Shown here: positions 7,710 to 16,667 of the stretch, piece after piece | Numbering within the stretch: the first letter of the stretch is position 1 | Layout of the letters: each line of letters begins with the position of its first letter | Source of the DNA: Caulobacter vibrioides | Lineage (GTDB): Bacteria > Pseudomonadota > Alphaproteobacteria > Caulobacterales > Caulobacteraceae | Assembly (NCBI GenBank): GCA_001449105.1 | Contig: LNIY01000084.1 | Coordinates: forward strand, 1 to 64,000 | Direction of reading: 5' to 3' | Length of the DNA stretch: 64,000 nucleotides | Translations under genes and position numbers: made by a program | Notes under the pieces: generated by a model | The model's database searches: none | What the model saw: the letters and a program-made list of their open reading frames with translations, nothing else | What the model was told of the DNA's origin: nothing

Positions 7710-8657
7710 TCACTCCCGCGCAAGCCGCCGCGCATAGGCCTCCCGCGCCCGGCCCGAGCGCACGAACACCCGGGTGATGCGCTTGTCGACGCCCTGGATC
7801 AGGTCGGCGAAGTGGTCGCCGGCGGCTTCGATGTCGGCGGCGGTCAGGTGGTCCTGGAAGTCCAGGGTGACGCTGAGCAGGATCTCCTGGGGGCCCAGGT
7901 GCATGCTCAGCACCTCGGCGACGCTGTCGATGCGCGGGTCGGCCTCCAGGACCTTGCGGACCTCCGCCACGATGCGCGGGGAGGCGGCCTCGCCGGTCAG
8001 CAGGCTGCGGGTCTCGTTGGCCAGGAAGACGGCGACCACCACCAGCAGCACGCCGATCGCCACCGAGGCCGCGCCGTCGGCCCAGGCCAGGCCCAGCGTC
8101 GCGCCCGCCACGCCCAGGGCGGCGATGGCCAGGCCGGCCAGGGCCGCGCCGTCCTCCAGCAGCACCGCGAAGATCGACGGGTCCTTGCTGCGGCGGATGG
8201 CGGCGAAGAACGGGGCGTCGCCGCGCAGGGTCTTGAACTCGCGCAGGGCCACCAGGAACGAGCCGCCCTCGAAGACGGCCGCCAGGCCCAGCACGACGAA
8301 ATTGATCCACGGCCGGTCGATGGCCTCGGGGCTGCGGATCTTGATGATCCCCTCGTAGATCGAGAAGGCCCCGCCCAGGGCGAAGATCATCAGCGCCACC
8401 ACGAACGACCAGAAATAGACCTCCATGCCGTAGCCGAACGGATGGCTGGCGCTGGGCTTCTTGCGGGCGCGGGCCAGGCCCAGCAGCAGCAGGCCCTGGT
8501 TGCCGGTGTCGACGCTGGAATGGATGGCCTCGGTCAGCATCGCCGACGAGCCGGTCAGGGCGAAGGCGACGAACTTGGTCGCGGCGATGGCCAGGTTGCC
8601 GGCCAGGGCCGCGTAGACGACCACATGGGCGCTGCTTCTGTTCGCGGTCGAGGCCAT
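7710..8657 (-). CDS. Cation diffusion facilitator (CDF) family metal transporter
   Basis: The 315-aa protein has the CDF layout: about six membrane spans in residues 15-215 and a cytoplasmic C-terminal metal-binding domain. The second span has EAIHSSVD (H46 and D50), the position of the transport-site ligands, followed by SHPFGYG (71-77), a family signature. A later span has LLEDGAALAG, where other members carry the second half of the site. Such proteins export divalent cations (Zn, Fe, Mn, Co) in exchange for protons. The metal cannot be assigned. The gene is convergent with the MFS gene, with four bases between the stops. Confidence 0.9.
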   Translation of the reverse strand: MASTANRSSAHVVVYAALAGNLAIAATKFVAFALTGSSAMLTEAIHSSVDTGNQGLLLLGLARARKKPSASHPFGYGMEVYFWSFVVALMIFALGGAFSIYEGIIKIRSPEAIDRPWINFVVLGLAAVFEGGSFLVALREFKTLRGDAPFFAAIRRSKDPSIFAVLLEDGAALAGLAIAALGVAGATLGLAWADGAASVAIGVLLVVVAVFLANETRSLLTGEAASPRIVAEVRKVLEADPRIDSVAEVLSMHLGPQEILLSVTLDFQDHLTAADIEAAGDHFADLIQGVDKRITRVFVRSGRAREAYARRLARE

Positions 8658-8795
8658 GGTGCGGCAACGCGGCCTTGGCGCGCGCGTTCCTCCCGCGATC
8701 GCCGTTCGCGCCCTTTACCCGCGAGCGGCGAGCCCTTACGCAGGGCGCTCTTCATCGAGCCGCGCCGGGCGGCCGAATCCACGCAAGGTCCTTCC

Positions 8796-9734
8796 ATGCC
8801 CTCGGGTCTCGTCGCGCTTCTGGATGACGTCGCAGGCATCGCCAAGATCGCCGCCGCCTCGGTCGACGACATCGGCGCCGCCGCCGGCAAGGCGGGCACC
8901 AAGGCCGTGGGCGTGGTCGTCGACGACGCCGCCGTGACCCCGGGCTACGCCATGGGCTTCACGCCCGACCGCGAGCTGCCGATTGTGGCCAAGATCGCCG
9001 TCGGCTCGCTGCGCAACAAGCTGCTGTTCCTGCTGCCCGGCGCGCTGCTGCTCAGCGCCTTCGCGCCGTGGGCGGTGACGCCGATCCTGATGCTGGGCGG
9101 CGCCTACCTGGCCTTCGAGGCCACCGAGAAGATCATCGAGATGTTCGTCCCCCACGGGGACGAGGTCGAGACCGAGGACCTGGCCCTCAGCGGCCCCGAG
9201 CTGGAAAAGCAGAAGGTCGCCGGCGCCATCCGCACCGACCTGATCCTGTCGGCCGAGATCATGGCCATCGCCCTGGCCGACGTCAGCGGCATGTCCCTGC
9301 CGATCCAGGCGGCCGCCCTGGCCCTGGTCGGCGTGGTGATCACCATCCTCGTCTACGGCGTCGTCGCCCTGATCGTGAAGATGGACGACATCGGCCTGCA
9401 CATGGCCAAGAGCCCGCGCGCCCCGACGCAGAAGTTCGGTCGCGGCCTGGTCAAGGCCATGCCCGTGGCCATGAGCAGCCTGGCCTATATCGGCACCGCG
9501 GCCATGCTGTGGGTCGGCGGCGGCATCATCGTGCACGGCCTGCACCACTTCCACTTGACGCCCATTCCAGCCTGGGTCGAGGGCGCCTCGCACTTCGCCG
9601 GCCAGGTCCCGGGGATCGGCGCGGTCACCGGCTGGCTGGCCACCGCGATCGGCTCGGCCATCGTCGGCCTGATCGTCGGCGGCGTCATCGCCGGCGGGCT
9701 GCATTTCATCCCGCGCAAGAAGGCGGCGCACTAG
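8796..9734 (+). CDS. DUF808 (YedI-like) inner-membrane protein
   Basis: The 312-aa product starts MPSGLVALLDDVAGIAKIAA, the conserved opening of DUF808 proteins, and continues with the typical GFTPDRELPIVAKIA segment. Several hydrophobic spans follow (LLFLLPGALLLSAFAPWAV and four or more later). The family is found across proteobacteria and its function is not established. It is divergent from the CDF transporter and is followed after 10 bp by a DUF6880-like gene, so these two may share a transcript. Confidence 0.88.
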   Translation: MPSGLVALLDDVAGIAKIAAASVDDIGAAAGKAGTKAVGVVVDDAAVTPGYAMGFTPDRELPIVAKIAVGSLRNKLLFLLPGALLLSAFAPWAVTPILMLGGAYLAFEATEKIIEMFVPHGDEVETEDLALSGPELEKQKVAGAIRTDLILSAEIMAIALADVSGMSLPIQAAALALVGVVITILVYGVVALIVKMDDIGLHMAKSPRAPTQKFGRGLVKAMPVAMSSLAYIGTAAMLWVGGGIIVHGLHHFHLTPIPAWVEGASHFAGQVPGIGAVTGWLATAIGSAIVGLIVGGVIAGGLHFIPRKKAAH

Positions 9735-9744
9735 GAGAGGGCGG

Positions 9745-11124
9745 TTGGCCGAACCCAAGCCGAAAGCCGTCAAGAAGGCCGCGCCGCGCAAGTCGGTCAA
9801 CGCGGCCAACCTCGCGCACCTGGGGCCCGAGGCCCTGGCGGCCCTGCTGATCGAGGTCGCCGACGGCCATGCCTCGATCAAGCGCCGCCTGAAGCTGGCC
9901 CTGCTGGGCGAGGTGGGCGCGGCCGACCTGGCGGCCGAGATCGACAAGCGCATCGACGCCATCGCCGGCAGCGGCGCGCGCATCAACTGGCGCAAGTTCA
10001 AGGACTTCGTCCGCGACCTGGACGCCCACCGCGCCGCCGCCGGCGGCAAGCTGGGCGAGCTGGACCCCGACATCGCCGTGCCGGTGCTGGTGCGGCTGGT
10101 GCGGGTGTCCGAAGACCTGGAAGGCCGGATCAAGGATCCCAAGGGCGAACTGGCGGCCGTGTTCGACCAGGCCGTGGCCGACGTCGCCCGCCTGTCGCCC
10201 AAGGCCCTGACGCTGGACAGCCGCTACCTGGCCGATGCGCTGCTGGCCTTCGTCGAGAGCGCCTCGACCAAGCTGTCGGTCGACCTGCTGCGCGCCGCAG
10301 CCCCCGCCCTGGCCGGAGACGCCGTCGCCGTGCTGCGGACCAAGGTGCGCGAGCGCCTGGCCGCCCAGCGCCGTCCCGATCCGCGCCTGCGCGCCGCCGC
10401 CCAGGTGCTGGCCGACCTGGAAGGCGACGTCGAGGGCTTCGCGGCCCTGTTCACCGAGTCCCAGCAGGTGCTGCCGCCGATCGGCGCCCAGATCGCCCGC
10501 CGTCACCTCGCCGTCGGCCAGGTGGCGCAGGCCCTGGCCGCCCTCGACCGCTCGGCCCCGGGCGCGAGCCTGGCCGAGCAGGCCGATCCCGGCGCCGTCG
10601 CCTGGAGCCAGGCCCGCATCGCCGCGCTCGAAGCCTCCGGCGAGACCCTGGAGGCCCAGGCCATGCGCTGGGCGGGCTTCAAGGCCACCTTGTCGGTCGA
10701 GGGCTTGCGGGCCTTCCTCAAGGGCCTGCCTGACTTCGAGGACGTCGAGGCCGAGGAGCAGGCGCTGGACTACGCCCAGACCTATCCCGACCCGTTCAAG
10801 GCCCTGGCCTTCCTGACCGCCTGGCCGTCGGCCGCCGGCGCCGCCAAGCTGGTCATGGAGCGCGGTCCGGCCCTGCACGGCGACCGGCCCGAGGTGCTGG
10901 AGCCCGCCGCGCGGCTGCTGGAGCACCGCCATCCGCTGGCGGCCACCGTGCTGCTGCGGGCCATGGTCGACGACGTGGTGCGCTTCGGCCGCGCCGACCG
11001 CTACGCCGACGCCGCCCGCTGGCTGCTGGAGGCCGAGTCCCTGGTTCCCGGCCTGCCGGACGACGTGGCGATCGACGACCACGCGGTCTGGGCGCGGCGC
11101 GTGGCGGGCTATCGGCGGCTGTAG
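9745..11124 (+). CDS. DUF6880-like alpha-helical repeat protein
   Basis: The 459-aa product is soluble, Ala-rich and almost entirely helical, with helix pairs that recall TPR or HEAT-like repeats (for example LAFLTAWPSAAGAAKLVMER). It seems to match the DUF6880 family of unknown function; that assignment is from memory of family character and not a search. The start chosen is TTG at 9745 (MAEPKPKAVKK), which has GGAGAGGG just upstream. It follows the DUF808 gene by 10 bp. No catalytic motif is seen. Confidence 0.65.
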   Translation: MAEPKPKAVKKAAPRKSVNAANLAHLGPEALAALLIEVADGHASIKRRLKLALLGEVGAADLAAEIDKRIDAIAGSGARINWRKFKDFVRDLDAHRAAAGGKLGELDPDIAVPVLVRLVRVSEDLEGRIKDPKGELAAVFDQAVADVARLSPKALTLDSRYLADALLAFVESASTKLSVDLLRAAAPALAGDAVAVLRTKVRERLAAQRRPDPRLRAAAQVLADLEGDVEGFAALFTESQQVLPPIGAQIARRHLAVGQVAQALAALDRSAPGASLAEQADPGAVAWSQARIAALEASGETLEAQAMRWAGFKATLSVEGLRAFLKGLPDFEDVEAEEQALDYAQTYPDPFKALAFLTAWPSAAGAAKLVMERGPALHGDRPEVLEPAARLLEHRHPLAATVLLRAMVDDVVRFGRADRYADAARWLLEAESLVPGLPDDVAIDDHAVWARRVAGYRRL

Positions 11125-11155
11125 GCCGGATCGCGCTCGTTCGCCTCTCACCCGT

Positions 11156-11176
11156 TTTCCCCGCGAAGGCGGGGAG
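11156..11176. repeat. Short hairpin of the CCCCGCGAAxGCGGGG repeat family
   Basis: TTTCCCCGCGAAGGCGGGGA is a single small hairpin in the 203-bp gap after the DUF6880-like gene. Its core matches the arms of the inverted repeat at 24-113. The rest of this gap shows no gene. Confidence 0.6.
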
Positions 11177-11327
11177 GCTCGGTGAAGATGGCTGGGAGCG
11201 CTGAAGCTTGATCCGTCCCGACGGCCGCGACATCGCGCCACACCGGGGCCTAAGCGCCTGATCATCAAGCCTTAAATATGCAGAGCGCAGGAACGGCGAT
11301 CGATCTTCAGCCGCCGCGACGCCTCAT

Positions 11328-13280
11328 TTGCCCTGGTTCCGACCCGCCCCGACCACGCCCGAACTCCTGAAAGCCCAGGTCCGCGCCTTCTCGCGCCAGG
11401 TGCCGATGATGTACGCGCTGGTGCTGGTCAACACGATCGCGCTTTCGGCCACCCACCTGCACAGCAGCCCGCCGCTGCTGACTCTGGGCTTTCCGGGGCT
11501 GCTGGGCGTGATCAGCCTGGCGCGGCTGGTCATCTGGTGGCGCGCGCAGAAGACCGCCATCGATCACGCGGCCGCCCAGCGGCTGCTGCGCCAGACCCTG
11601 GTCTTCGCCGGCGTGCTGGGCTGCGGCTTCACCTTCTGGGCCTTCGCGCTGTTCCCGTACGGCGACGCCTTCGGCAAGGCGCACGTCGTGTTCTACATGG
11701 CCATCACCGCCATTGGCTGCGTGTTCTGCATGATGCACATGCGGGCCGCGGCCCTGCTTCTGACCGCCATCGTCGTCGGCCCGATCACCGTCTTCCTGCT
11801 GGTCAGCGGCAATCCCGTGCTGGCGGCCATCGGCTTCAACATGGCGCTGGTGGCGGTGACCATGCTGGTCATCCTGCTGATCTCGTACCGCGACTTCTCG
11901 CGGCTGGTGGAATCCCGCCGGGGCCTGGAGGAGCGGCAGGCCGAGATCCAGAGCCTCAGCGACGACTACCTGCGCCTGGCCAACATGGACGGCCTGACCG
12001 GCCTGCCCAATCGCCGCCAGTTCTTCTCGCGCCTGCAGCGGGTGACCGACGCGGCCGCCGCCTCGGGCCGCCGCTTCGCCGTCGGCGTCATCGACCTTGA
12101 CGGCTTCAAGCCGGTCAACGACGCCTATGGCCACGCCGTGGGCGACAAGGTGCTGGTCGAGGCCGGCGACCGCCTCAGCCGCGACCATGGCCAGCCGCTG
12201 TTCGTGGCCCGCCTGGGCGGCGACGAGTACGGCCTGATCATCGAGGCCGACCTCGACGCCGACGCGTTGCAGCGCCTGGGCGTGGACCTCTGCGCGGCCC
12301 TGCGCGAGCCCTACTGCTTTCCAGGCGTCACCGCCCAGGTCTCCGGCTCGGTGGGCTTTGCGGTCTATCCGCAGGCCGCGAGCGCGCCCAACCTGCTCTA
12401 CGAGCGCGCCGACTACGCGCTCTATCACGCCAAGCAGAACGTTCGCGGCGCGGCGGTGGTGTTCTCGGCCGACCACGAGACTGCGATCAAGACCTCGGGG
12501 CTGATCGAACAGGCCCTGCGCCACGCCGACATGGACGCCGAGTTCAGCCTGGCCTTCCAGCCCCTGGTCGACACCCGCAGCGAGCGCACCGTCGGCTTCG
12601 AGGCCCTGGCCCGCTGGACCAGCCCGACCCTGGGCGTGGTGTCGCCCGGCGACTTCGTGCCGGTGGCCGAGCGCTCGGGCCTGATCGCGGCCATGTCGCC
12701 GGTGCTGCTGTCCTGGGCGCTGAAGGCGGCGACGACCTGGCCCGACGACGTGCGCCTGTCGTTCAACCTGTCGGTCCGCGACATCGCCTCGCCCGAGCAG
12801 ATCGCCCGCATCGTCGAGATCATCCAGGCAAGCGGCGTCGCGCCCGAGCGCATCGACCTGGAGATCACCGAGACGGCGGTGATGCGCGACTTCGACCAGG
12901 CCGCCCGCTCGCTGGCCACGCTGAAGGCGCTGGGCGTGCGCATCGCGCTGGACGACTTCGGGGCCGGCTATTCCAGCCTCAGCTACGTGCACCGCCTGCC
13001 GATCGACAAGCTGAAGATCGACGGCAGCTTCATGCGGGGCCTGGAGGCGGCCGACAAGCGCCGCGCCATCGTCAAGACCATCCTCGACCTCTGCCGCAAT
13101 CTCGGCCTCGACTGCGTGGTCGAAGGCGTCGAGGCGCCCGAGCAGCTGGTGCTGCTGCGCCCGCTGGGCTGCCGAGTCGTGCAGGGCTACCTGTTCGCGC
13201 GGCCGATGCCGCTGGAGGCGGTGGCGGAGTACCTGGCGGCCGAGCGAGAGCCGGGCCAGGCGCTGCGGTCGGCGGGGTAG
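11328..13280 (+). CDS. Membrane GGDEF-EAL cyclic-di-GMP signalling protein
   Basis: The 650-aa protein has an N-terminal integral membrane sensor (about 30-187, five to six spans). A short linker is followed by a GGDEF domain (about 215-380) and an EAL domain (about 390-640). The cyclase active site reads GGDEY (297-301), an accepted variant of GG(D/E)EF; no inhibitory RxxD site precedes it. The EAL domain keeps the phosphodiesterase residues E425 (FEALARW), N480, E512 (LEITE), DDFGAGYSS (542-550) and K561. Both activities may therefore exist, with hydrolysis of c-di-GMP best supported. The start is TTG at 11328; a downstream ATG at 11407 is an alternative. Confidence 0.9.
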   Translation: MPWFRPAPTTPELLKAQVRAFSRQVPMMYALVLVNTIALSATHLHSSPPLLTLGFPGLLGVISLARLVIWWRAQKTAIDHAAAQRLLRQTLVFAGVLGCGFTFWAFALFPYGDAFGKAHVVFYMAITAIGCVFCMMHMRAAALLLTAIVVGPITVFLLVSGNPVLAAIGFNMALVAVTMLVILLISYRDFSRLVESRRGLEERQAEIQSLSDDYLRLANMDGLTGLPNRRQFFSRLQRVTDAAAASGRRFAVGVIDLDGFKPVNDAYGHAVGDKVLVEAGDRLSRDHGQPLFVARLGGDEYGLIIEADLDADALQRLGVDLCAALREPYCFPGVTAQVSGSVGFAVYPQAASAPNLLYERADYALYHAKQNVRGAAVVFSADHETAIKTSGLIEQALRHADMDAEFSLAFQPLVDTRSERTVGFEALARWTSPTLGVVSPGDFVPVAERSGLIAAMSPVLLSWALKAATTWPDDVRLSFNLSVRDIASPEQIARIVEIIQASGVAPERIDLEITETAVMRDFDQAARSLATLKALGVRIALDDFGAGYSSLSYVHRLPIDKLKIDGSFMRGLEAADKRRAIVKTILDLCRNLGLDCVVEGVEAPEQLVLLRPLGCRVVQGYLFARPMPLEAVAEYLAAEREPGQALRSAG

Positions 13281-13290
13281 GGGCGTTTGA

Positions 13291-13506
13291 CCCTCTCTCT
13301 TCGAGAGAGGGAGGGGCCCAGGCGAAGCCTGGGAGGGTGAGAGGTTACACCCCGTCCGAAGCTCCCGTCGCTTTGATCGACACCTTTGCGGCATCGGCGA
13401 AGCGATTTCCGATTGAGAGAAGCGAGGTTTCCCGGTCGACGGTGAAACCTCTCACCCTCCCACCGCCTGTGGCGGCGGGCCCCTCCCTCTCTCCATGAGA
13501 GAGGGA
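13291..13506. repeat. Large composite inverted repeat, CCCTCTCT-type
   Basis: Arms at 13291-13346 and 13446-13506 are imperfect reverse complements about 55-60 bp long. Each is built of three stems: CCCTCTCT...AGAGAGGG, a GGGGCCC/GGGAGGG part, and GGGTGAGAGGTT. A closely similar element lies at 49075-49257. It fills most of the gap after the GGDEF-EAL gene. The remaining 100 bp between the arms show no gene. Confidence 0.8.
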
Positions 13507-13610
13507 TCTAAAGCTAACGTCGATCTGCGAAATCGTACCCATTTTCCCAAACTGAGTAGCGCCGCCGCCGAACCTGTGATTGCATCGTCAAAAAACAGGG
13601 TGGAAACAAC

Positions 13611-13736
13611 ATGCAGATGGCTCAATGGCCGGCGCTGATCGTACTGGCGCTCAGCGTCATCGTGTGGGGCGGCATCATCCTCTATCGTGGAAGACGGGAC
13701 GGCCCGCAGACGGCCGACGAGGATCTCGACCCCTAG
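13611..13736 (+). CDS. Possible 41-residue single-span membrane protein
   Basis: The ATG at 13611 opens a short frame with one clear hydrophobic segment (PALIVLALSVIVWGGIILY), then a basic stretch (RGRRDG) and an acidic tail (ADEDLDP) ending at TAG 13736. A modest ribosome-binding sequence (CAGGGTGG) precedes it. The hydrophobic core followed by positive charges is what a small N-out/C-in membrane peptide looks like. There is no homology evidence, so it is only a candidate. Confidence 0.45.
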   Translation: MQMAQWPALIVLALSVIVWGGIILYRGRRDGPQTADEDLDP

Positions 13737-13876
13737 AAACCTGACGCTTCACTGATCTGATCTAAGAGATTCGAGCCGCCGCGAGCCGCCGCCTGGGCGG
13801 GGCTCGCGTCCTGGCGCGTGCGCAGCGGCTCGCGCGAATCCTGGCGTCGTCCGGCGGGCTCGCCTAGCTTGCCGCC

Positions 13877-14239
13877 ATGACCTCCACGCCCACGCCGCTT
13901 GCCGCCCTGAAGCCCATCGTCCTGACCAATGAGGCGGGCGTCGCCTTCCTGCGGCGGCATCCGGCGACTCGCGAGGTGGCGACCAGCGACTCGGCGAACG
14001 GCCTGGTGCGGGCGGCCCTGCATTTTGTCGACGCCATCGAGCCGCCCGATGCGGACCTGTGGGTCATGCCCAACGCCGGGGTTCCGGAGGATCGCGAGCA
14101 CGACCTGAGCTTCGAGAACGACGGCCACGCGCCGCCCTACGGGTTCTGGATCACCCATCCCGACGTCCAGGCCTGGACGACGCTGATGACCGAAGACGAG
14201 CGCCCCGACTGGTGGGTCAAGGTCTGGCTGAAAGCCTAG
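13877..14239 (+). CDS. Hypothetical protein (120 aa)
   Basis: The frame begins ATGACCTCCACGCCC after a weak ribosome-binding region and codes for a small acidic soluble protein with several Trp residues (DADLWVMPNAG, FWITHPDVQAW, RPDWWVKVWLKA). No known motif is recognised. Codon bias matches the neighbours. It stands alone between two repeat-rich gaps, upstream of the tRNA-Leu gene on the opposite strand. Confidence 0.5.
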   Translation: MTSTPTPLAALKPIVLTNEAGVAFLRRHPATREVATSDSANGLVRAALHFVDAIEPPDADLWVMPNAGVPEDREHDLSFENDGHAPPYGFWITHPDVQAWTTLMTEDERPDWWVKVWLKA

Positions 14240-14271
14240 GTCGGATCGGCATTCAAAATCTGAGACGAAAA

Positions 14272-14358
14272 CCTCGTCCTTCGACAGGCTCAGGATGAGG
14301 TTTTTCTACGACCTGAGCCTGTAAATGGTCCTCATCCTGAGCTTGTCGAAGGACGAGG
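14272..14358. repeat. Inverted repeat, TCGTCCTTCGACAGGCTCAG family
   Basis: Arms of 29 bp at 14272-14300 and 14330-14358 are reverse complements with one mismatch. The core is GTCCTTCGACAGGCTCAGGA. The same family, with one arm slightly changed, is at 55515-55620. Confidence 0.8.
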
Positions 14359-14389
14359 ACCACGCTCGAACCTTGAATGTCGATACGGT

Positions 14390-14466
14390 CCAGGGGCCGG
14401 CGCGATGCGGTTGCCCCTGGGGCCCGGCTCTACAGCCGCAAGGCGAGCTTTCGGCCGGGATGACGA
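14390..14466. repeat. Partial copy of the CCGGGATGACGA palindromic repeat
   Basis: The segment contains CCAGGGGCC...GGCCCGGCTCT and ends in GGCCGGGATGACGAC, matching the right half of the full elements at 14717-14830 and 18801-18953. The left TCGTCATCCCGG arm is missing, so it appears truncated. Confidence 0.6.
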
Positions 14467-14513
14467 CCTATTGCGCCCGATGCCGGGGATCGCCTGTCTA
14501 TGTCTGGAAAAGT

Positions 14514-14598
14514 TGGTGCGGGCGGTCGGGGTCGAACCGACACTCCTTTCGGAACCGGATTTTGAGTCCGGCGCGTCTACCAGTTTCACCACGCCCGC
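14514..14598 (-). tRNA. tRNA-Leu (anticodon CAA)
   Basis: On the minus strand the sequence folds as a long-variable-arm tRNA. The acceptor stem is GCGGGCG (5' end at 14598) paired with CGCCCGC, followed by discriminator A and an encoded CCA at 14514-14516. The D-loop reads TGAAACTGGTAGACG, the anticodon stem-loop is CCGGA-CTCAAAA-TCCGG with anticodon CAA, and the T-arm contains GGTTCGACCCC. It reads UUG leucine codons. It is flanked on both sides by palindromic repeats and by no obvious integrase or attachment site. Confidence 0.95.
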
Positions 14599-14716
14599 GC
14601 CTCGCCGGGCGCGCGGCCCGAAGCGAAGAGGCGACTACCTAGCAGTGGTCGCCGGGAAGTTCCAGAGGCGTTTGAACTCGTTGATTTCAATCTCCGAGCG
14701 CCGATGTCCCTTCGGC

Positions 14717-14830
14717 TCGTCATCCCGGGCGAAGGTCCGCGAAGCGGCCGTAGAACCGGGACCCAGGGGGAGCCGAAATGCGTCGGCCCCTGGGTTCCGG
14801 CTCTCCGCTACGCTCCGGCCGGGATGACGA
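14717..14830. repeat. Palindromic repeat, TCGTCATCCCGG...CCGGGATGACGA family
   Basis: The element opens with TCGTCATCCCGGGCGAAG and closes with its complement, CGGCCGGGATGACGA. Between them CCGGGACCCAGGGG pairs with CCCCTGGGTTCCGG. A near-identical unit is at 18801-18953. It lies between the tRNA-Leu gene and the 3' end of a LysR gene. Confidence 0.8.
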
Positions 14831-14842
14831 ACTGGGAGGGCC

Positions 14843-15751
14843 TCACCCCAGCCACGGCGCCTTGGCCAGGCGTTCGGCCAGGAACTCCATCAGCACGCGC
14901 ACGCGGGCCGGGCGGATCGGGTTGGGCGGAGTGACCAGGTGCATGGCGATGGGCGGCGGGGTCCAGTCGGCCAGGACCTGCACCAGCATGCCGTCGGCGA
15001 CGTCCTTCCAGACCATGAAGTCCGGCTGCATGGCCAGGGCCTGGCCGTCCAGCAGCAGGGCGCGGAAGACGTCGGCGTTGTTGGCCCTAAGCGGCGCGGG
15101 CACGCTGATGGCGTACTGGCCGTGGACCTTGTGCTCGAACCGCCAGGCGTCGCGCGAGCGGCCGCCGGTGTAGAAGAGGGCGCGGTGGCGGACCAGGTCC
15201 TTGGGGTGCTCGGGGCGGCCGTGGCGTTCGAAATAGCCGGGCGAGCCGACCAGCATCACCCGCACCGGGCAAAGCCGCCGGGCCAGCAGGCTGGAATCCT
15301 CCAGCGCCGAGATCCGCAGGGCGAGATCGAAGCCGTCCTCGACGATGTCGATCAGCTGGTCCGACAGCGACAGTTCGACCGACACTTCCGGATAGAGCGC
15401 GAAGAAGTCCGACAGGGCAGGGCCCAGATAGCCGATGCCGAACGACATCGGCGCGGCCATCCGCACCAGGCCTCTTGGCACCGCCGACTGGGCCGAGGCC
15501 TCCAGCTCCAGCGTTTCGCCGTCGGCCAGCAGCCGGCTGGCGGCCTCCAGCGAGCTCTGGCCGCTGTCGGTCAGCGACAGCCGGCGGGAGGTGCGATGGA
15601 AGAGGGTGGCGCCCAGCCGCTGCTCCAGGCGCGAAACCGCCTTGGACACCGTCGCGTTCGACAGGCCCAGATCCTTGGCGGCCCGGGCGAACGAGCCGGT
15701 CTCGGCCACCTTGGCGAACACGGCCCAGGCCTCGAAGTCGGGAAGTTTCAT
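14843..15751 (-). CDS. LysR-family transcriptional regulator of the pirin/wrbA locus
   Basis: The protein (302 aa) has the N-terminal LysR helix-turn-helix (SFARAAKDLGLSNATVSKAV) and the substrate-binding domain of the usual length. It is divergent from the pirin gene with a 125-bp intergenic region that holds a clear dyad. By analogy with quinone/electrophile-responsive LysR regulators next to pirin and WrbA genes, it probably controls those two genes; the inducer is not known. Confidence 0.9.
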   Translation of the reverse strand: MKLPDFEAWAVFAKVAETGSFARAAKDLGLSNATVSKAVSRLEQRLGATLFHRTSRRLSLTDSGQSSLEAASRLLADGETLELEASAQSAVPRGLVRMAAPMSFGIGYLGPALSDFFALYPEVSVELSLSDQLIDIVEDGFDLALRISALEDSSLLARRLCPVRVMLVGSPGYFERHGRPEHPKDLVRHRALFYTGGRSRDAWRFEHKVHGQYAISVPAPLRANNADVFRALLLDGQALAMQPDFMVWKDVADGMLVQVLADWTPPPIAMHLVTPPNPIRPARVRVLMEFLAERLAKAPWLG

Positions 15752-15764
15752 GATGTCATTTTTG

Positions 15765-15788
15765 GAAATGGTTTCTTTCGACCATTTC
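15765..15788. promoter_or_regulatory. Probable LysR operator upstream of the pirin gene
   Basis: GAAATGG at 15765-15771 and CCATTTC at 15782-15788 form a perfect 7-bp dyad with a 10-bp spacer, in an AT-rich island of this otherwise GC-rich DNA. It lies 14 bp from the LysR start and about 90 bp from the pirin start. Size and position fit a LysR recognition site. Confidence 0.55.
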
Positions 15789-15876
15789 TATTTCGGATCA
15801 AGCGATCTGTCTCCATCTTCCTCGTCAACGGAGAGGCCAACACGGCCAGCCACACAAGACACTCCAGGAGATCGAC

Positions 15877-16575
15877 ATGATCGAAGTTCGCAAGTTCGAC
15901 AGCCTGGGCGGCGCCAATCACGGTTGGCTCGACGCCAAGCACCACTTCTCGTTCGCCGGCTACCATGATCCCAAGCGCGTCCACTGGGGCGCCCTGCGGG
16001 TCTGGAACGACGACACCATCGCCGCCGGCACCGGCTTCCCGCCGCACCCGCACAACGACATGGAGATCATCACCTATGTCCGCGAGGGGGCGATCACCCA
16101 CCAGGACAGCCTGGGCAACAAGGGCCGCACCGAAGCGGGCGACGTGCAGGTGATGAGCGCCGGCACCGGCATCCGCCACTCGGAGTACAACCTCGAGCCG
16201 GGCGTGACCAAGATCTTCCAGATCTGGATCATTCCGGACCGCGGCGGCGAGCCGCCCGCCTGGGGCGCCAAGCCGTTCCCCAAGGGCGACCGTTCCGGCA
16301 AGTTCGTGGCCCTGGCCAGCGGCTTCGAAGGAGACGCCGACGCCCTGCCGATCCGCACCGACGCCCGCGTCCTGGGCGCGACGCTGAAGGCCGGCGAGGA
16401 AACCGAGTACACGCTGGGCGCCGGCCGCCACGCCTACCTGGTGCCTTCGACCGGTTCGATCGAAGTCAACGGCGTCCTGCTCGAGACCCGCGACGGCGCG
16501 GCGATCGCCAACGAGAACACCATTCGCGTCAAGGCCCTGGCCGACGCTGAGCTGGTGCTGGTCGACGCGGCGTAA
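15877..16575 (+). CDS. Pirin family protein (YhhW-like, possible quercetin 2,3-dioxygenase)
   Basis: The 232-aa protein is a bicupin of the pirin family. The metal-binding residues are present: H57 and H59 in FPPHPHNDMEI, H101 and E103 in GIRHSEYNL. Bacterial members such as E. coli YhhW bind a divalent metal and can oxidise quercetin; the natural role is unclear. It is followed by a strong terminator and then wrbA, so the two genes probably belong to the same quinone- or flavonoid-related response without one transcript being required. Confidence 0.92.
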   Translation: MIEVRKFDSLGGANHGWLDAKHHFSFAGYHDPKRVHWGALRVWNDDTIAAGTGFPPHPHNDMEIITYVREGAITHQDSLGNKGRTEAGDVQVMSAGTGIRHSEYNLEPGVTKIFQIWIIPDRGGEPPAWGAKPFPKGDRSGKFVALASGFEGDADALPIRTDARVLGATLKAGEETEYTLGAGRHAYLVPSTGSIEVNGVLLETRDGAAIANENTIRVKALADAELVLVDAA

Positions 16576-16600
16576 ACAAAGCGTCGCTGAATTCCTTCAA

Positions 16601-16627
16601 GACGCGGCTCACGCAGCCGCGTCTTTT
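16601..16627 (+). terminator. Rho-independent terminator after the pirin gene
   Basis: The stem GACGCGGCT/AGCCGCGTC (9 bp, perfect), with loop CACGC, is followed by TTTT. It begins 26 bp after the pirin stop codon. Confidence 0.85.
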
Positions 16628-16667
16628 CCTCCCCAACCTCAAAGAAGACTTTCTCTAGGAGACTCTC

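Noticed and set aside
14240-14842. Genomic island attachment site at tRNA-Leu
   Set aside because: The tRNA is intact and flanked by dispersed palindromes, but there is no integrase gene and no second copy of its 3' end in the window.
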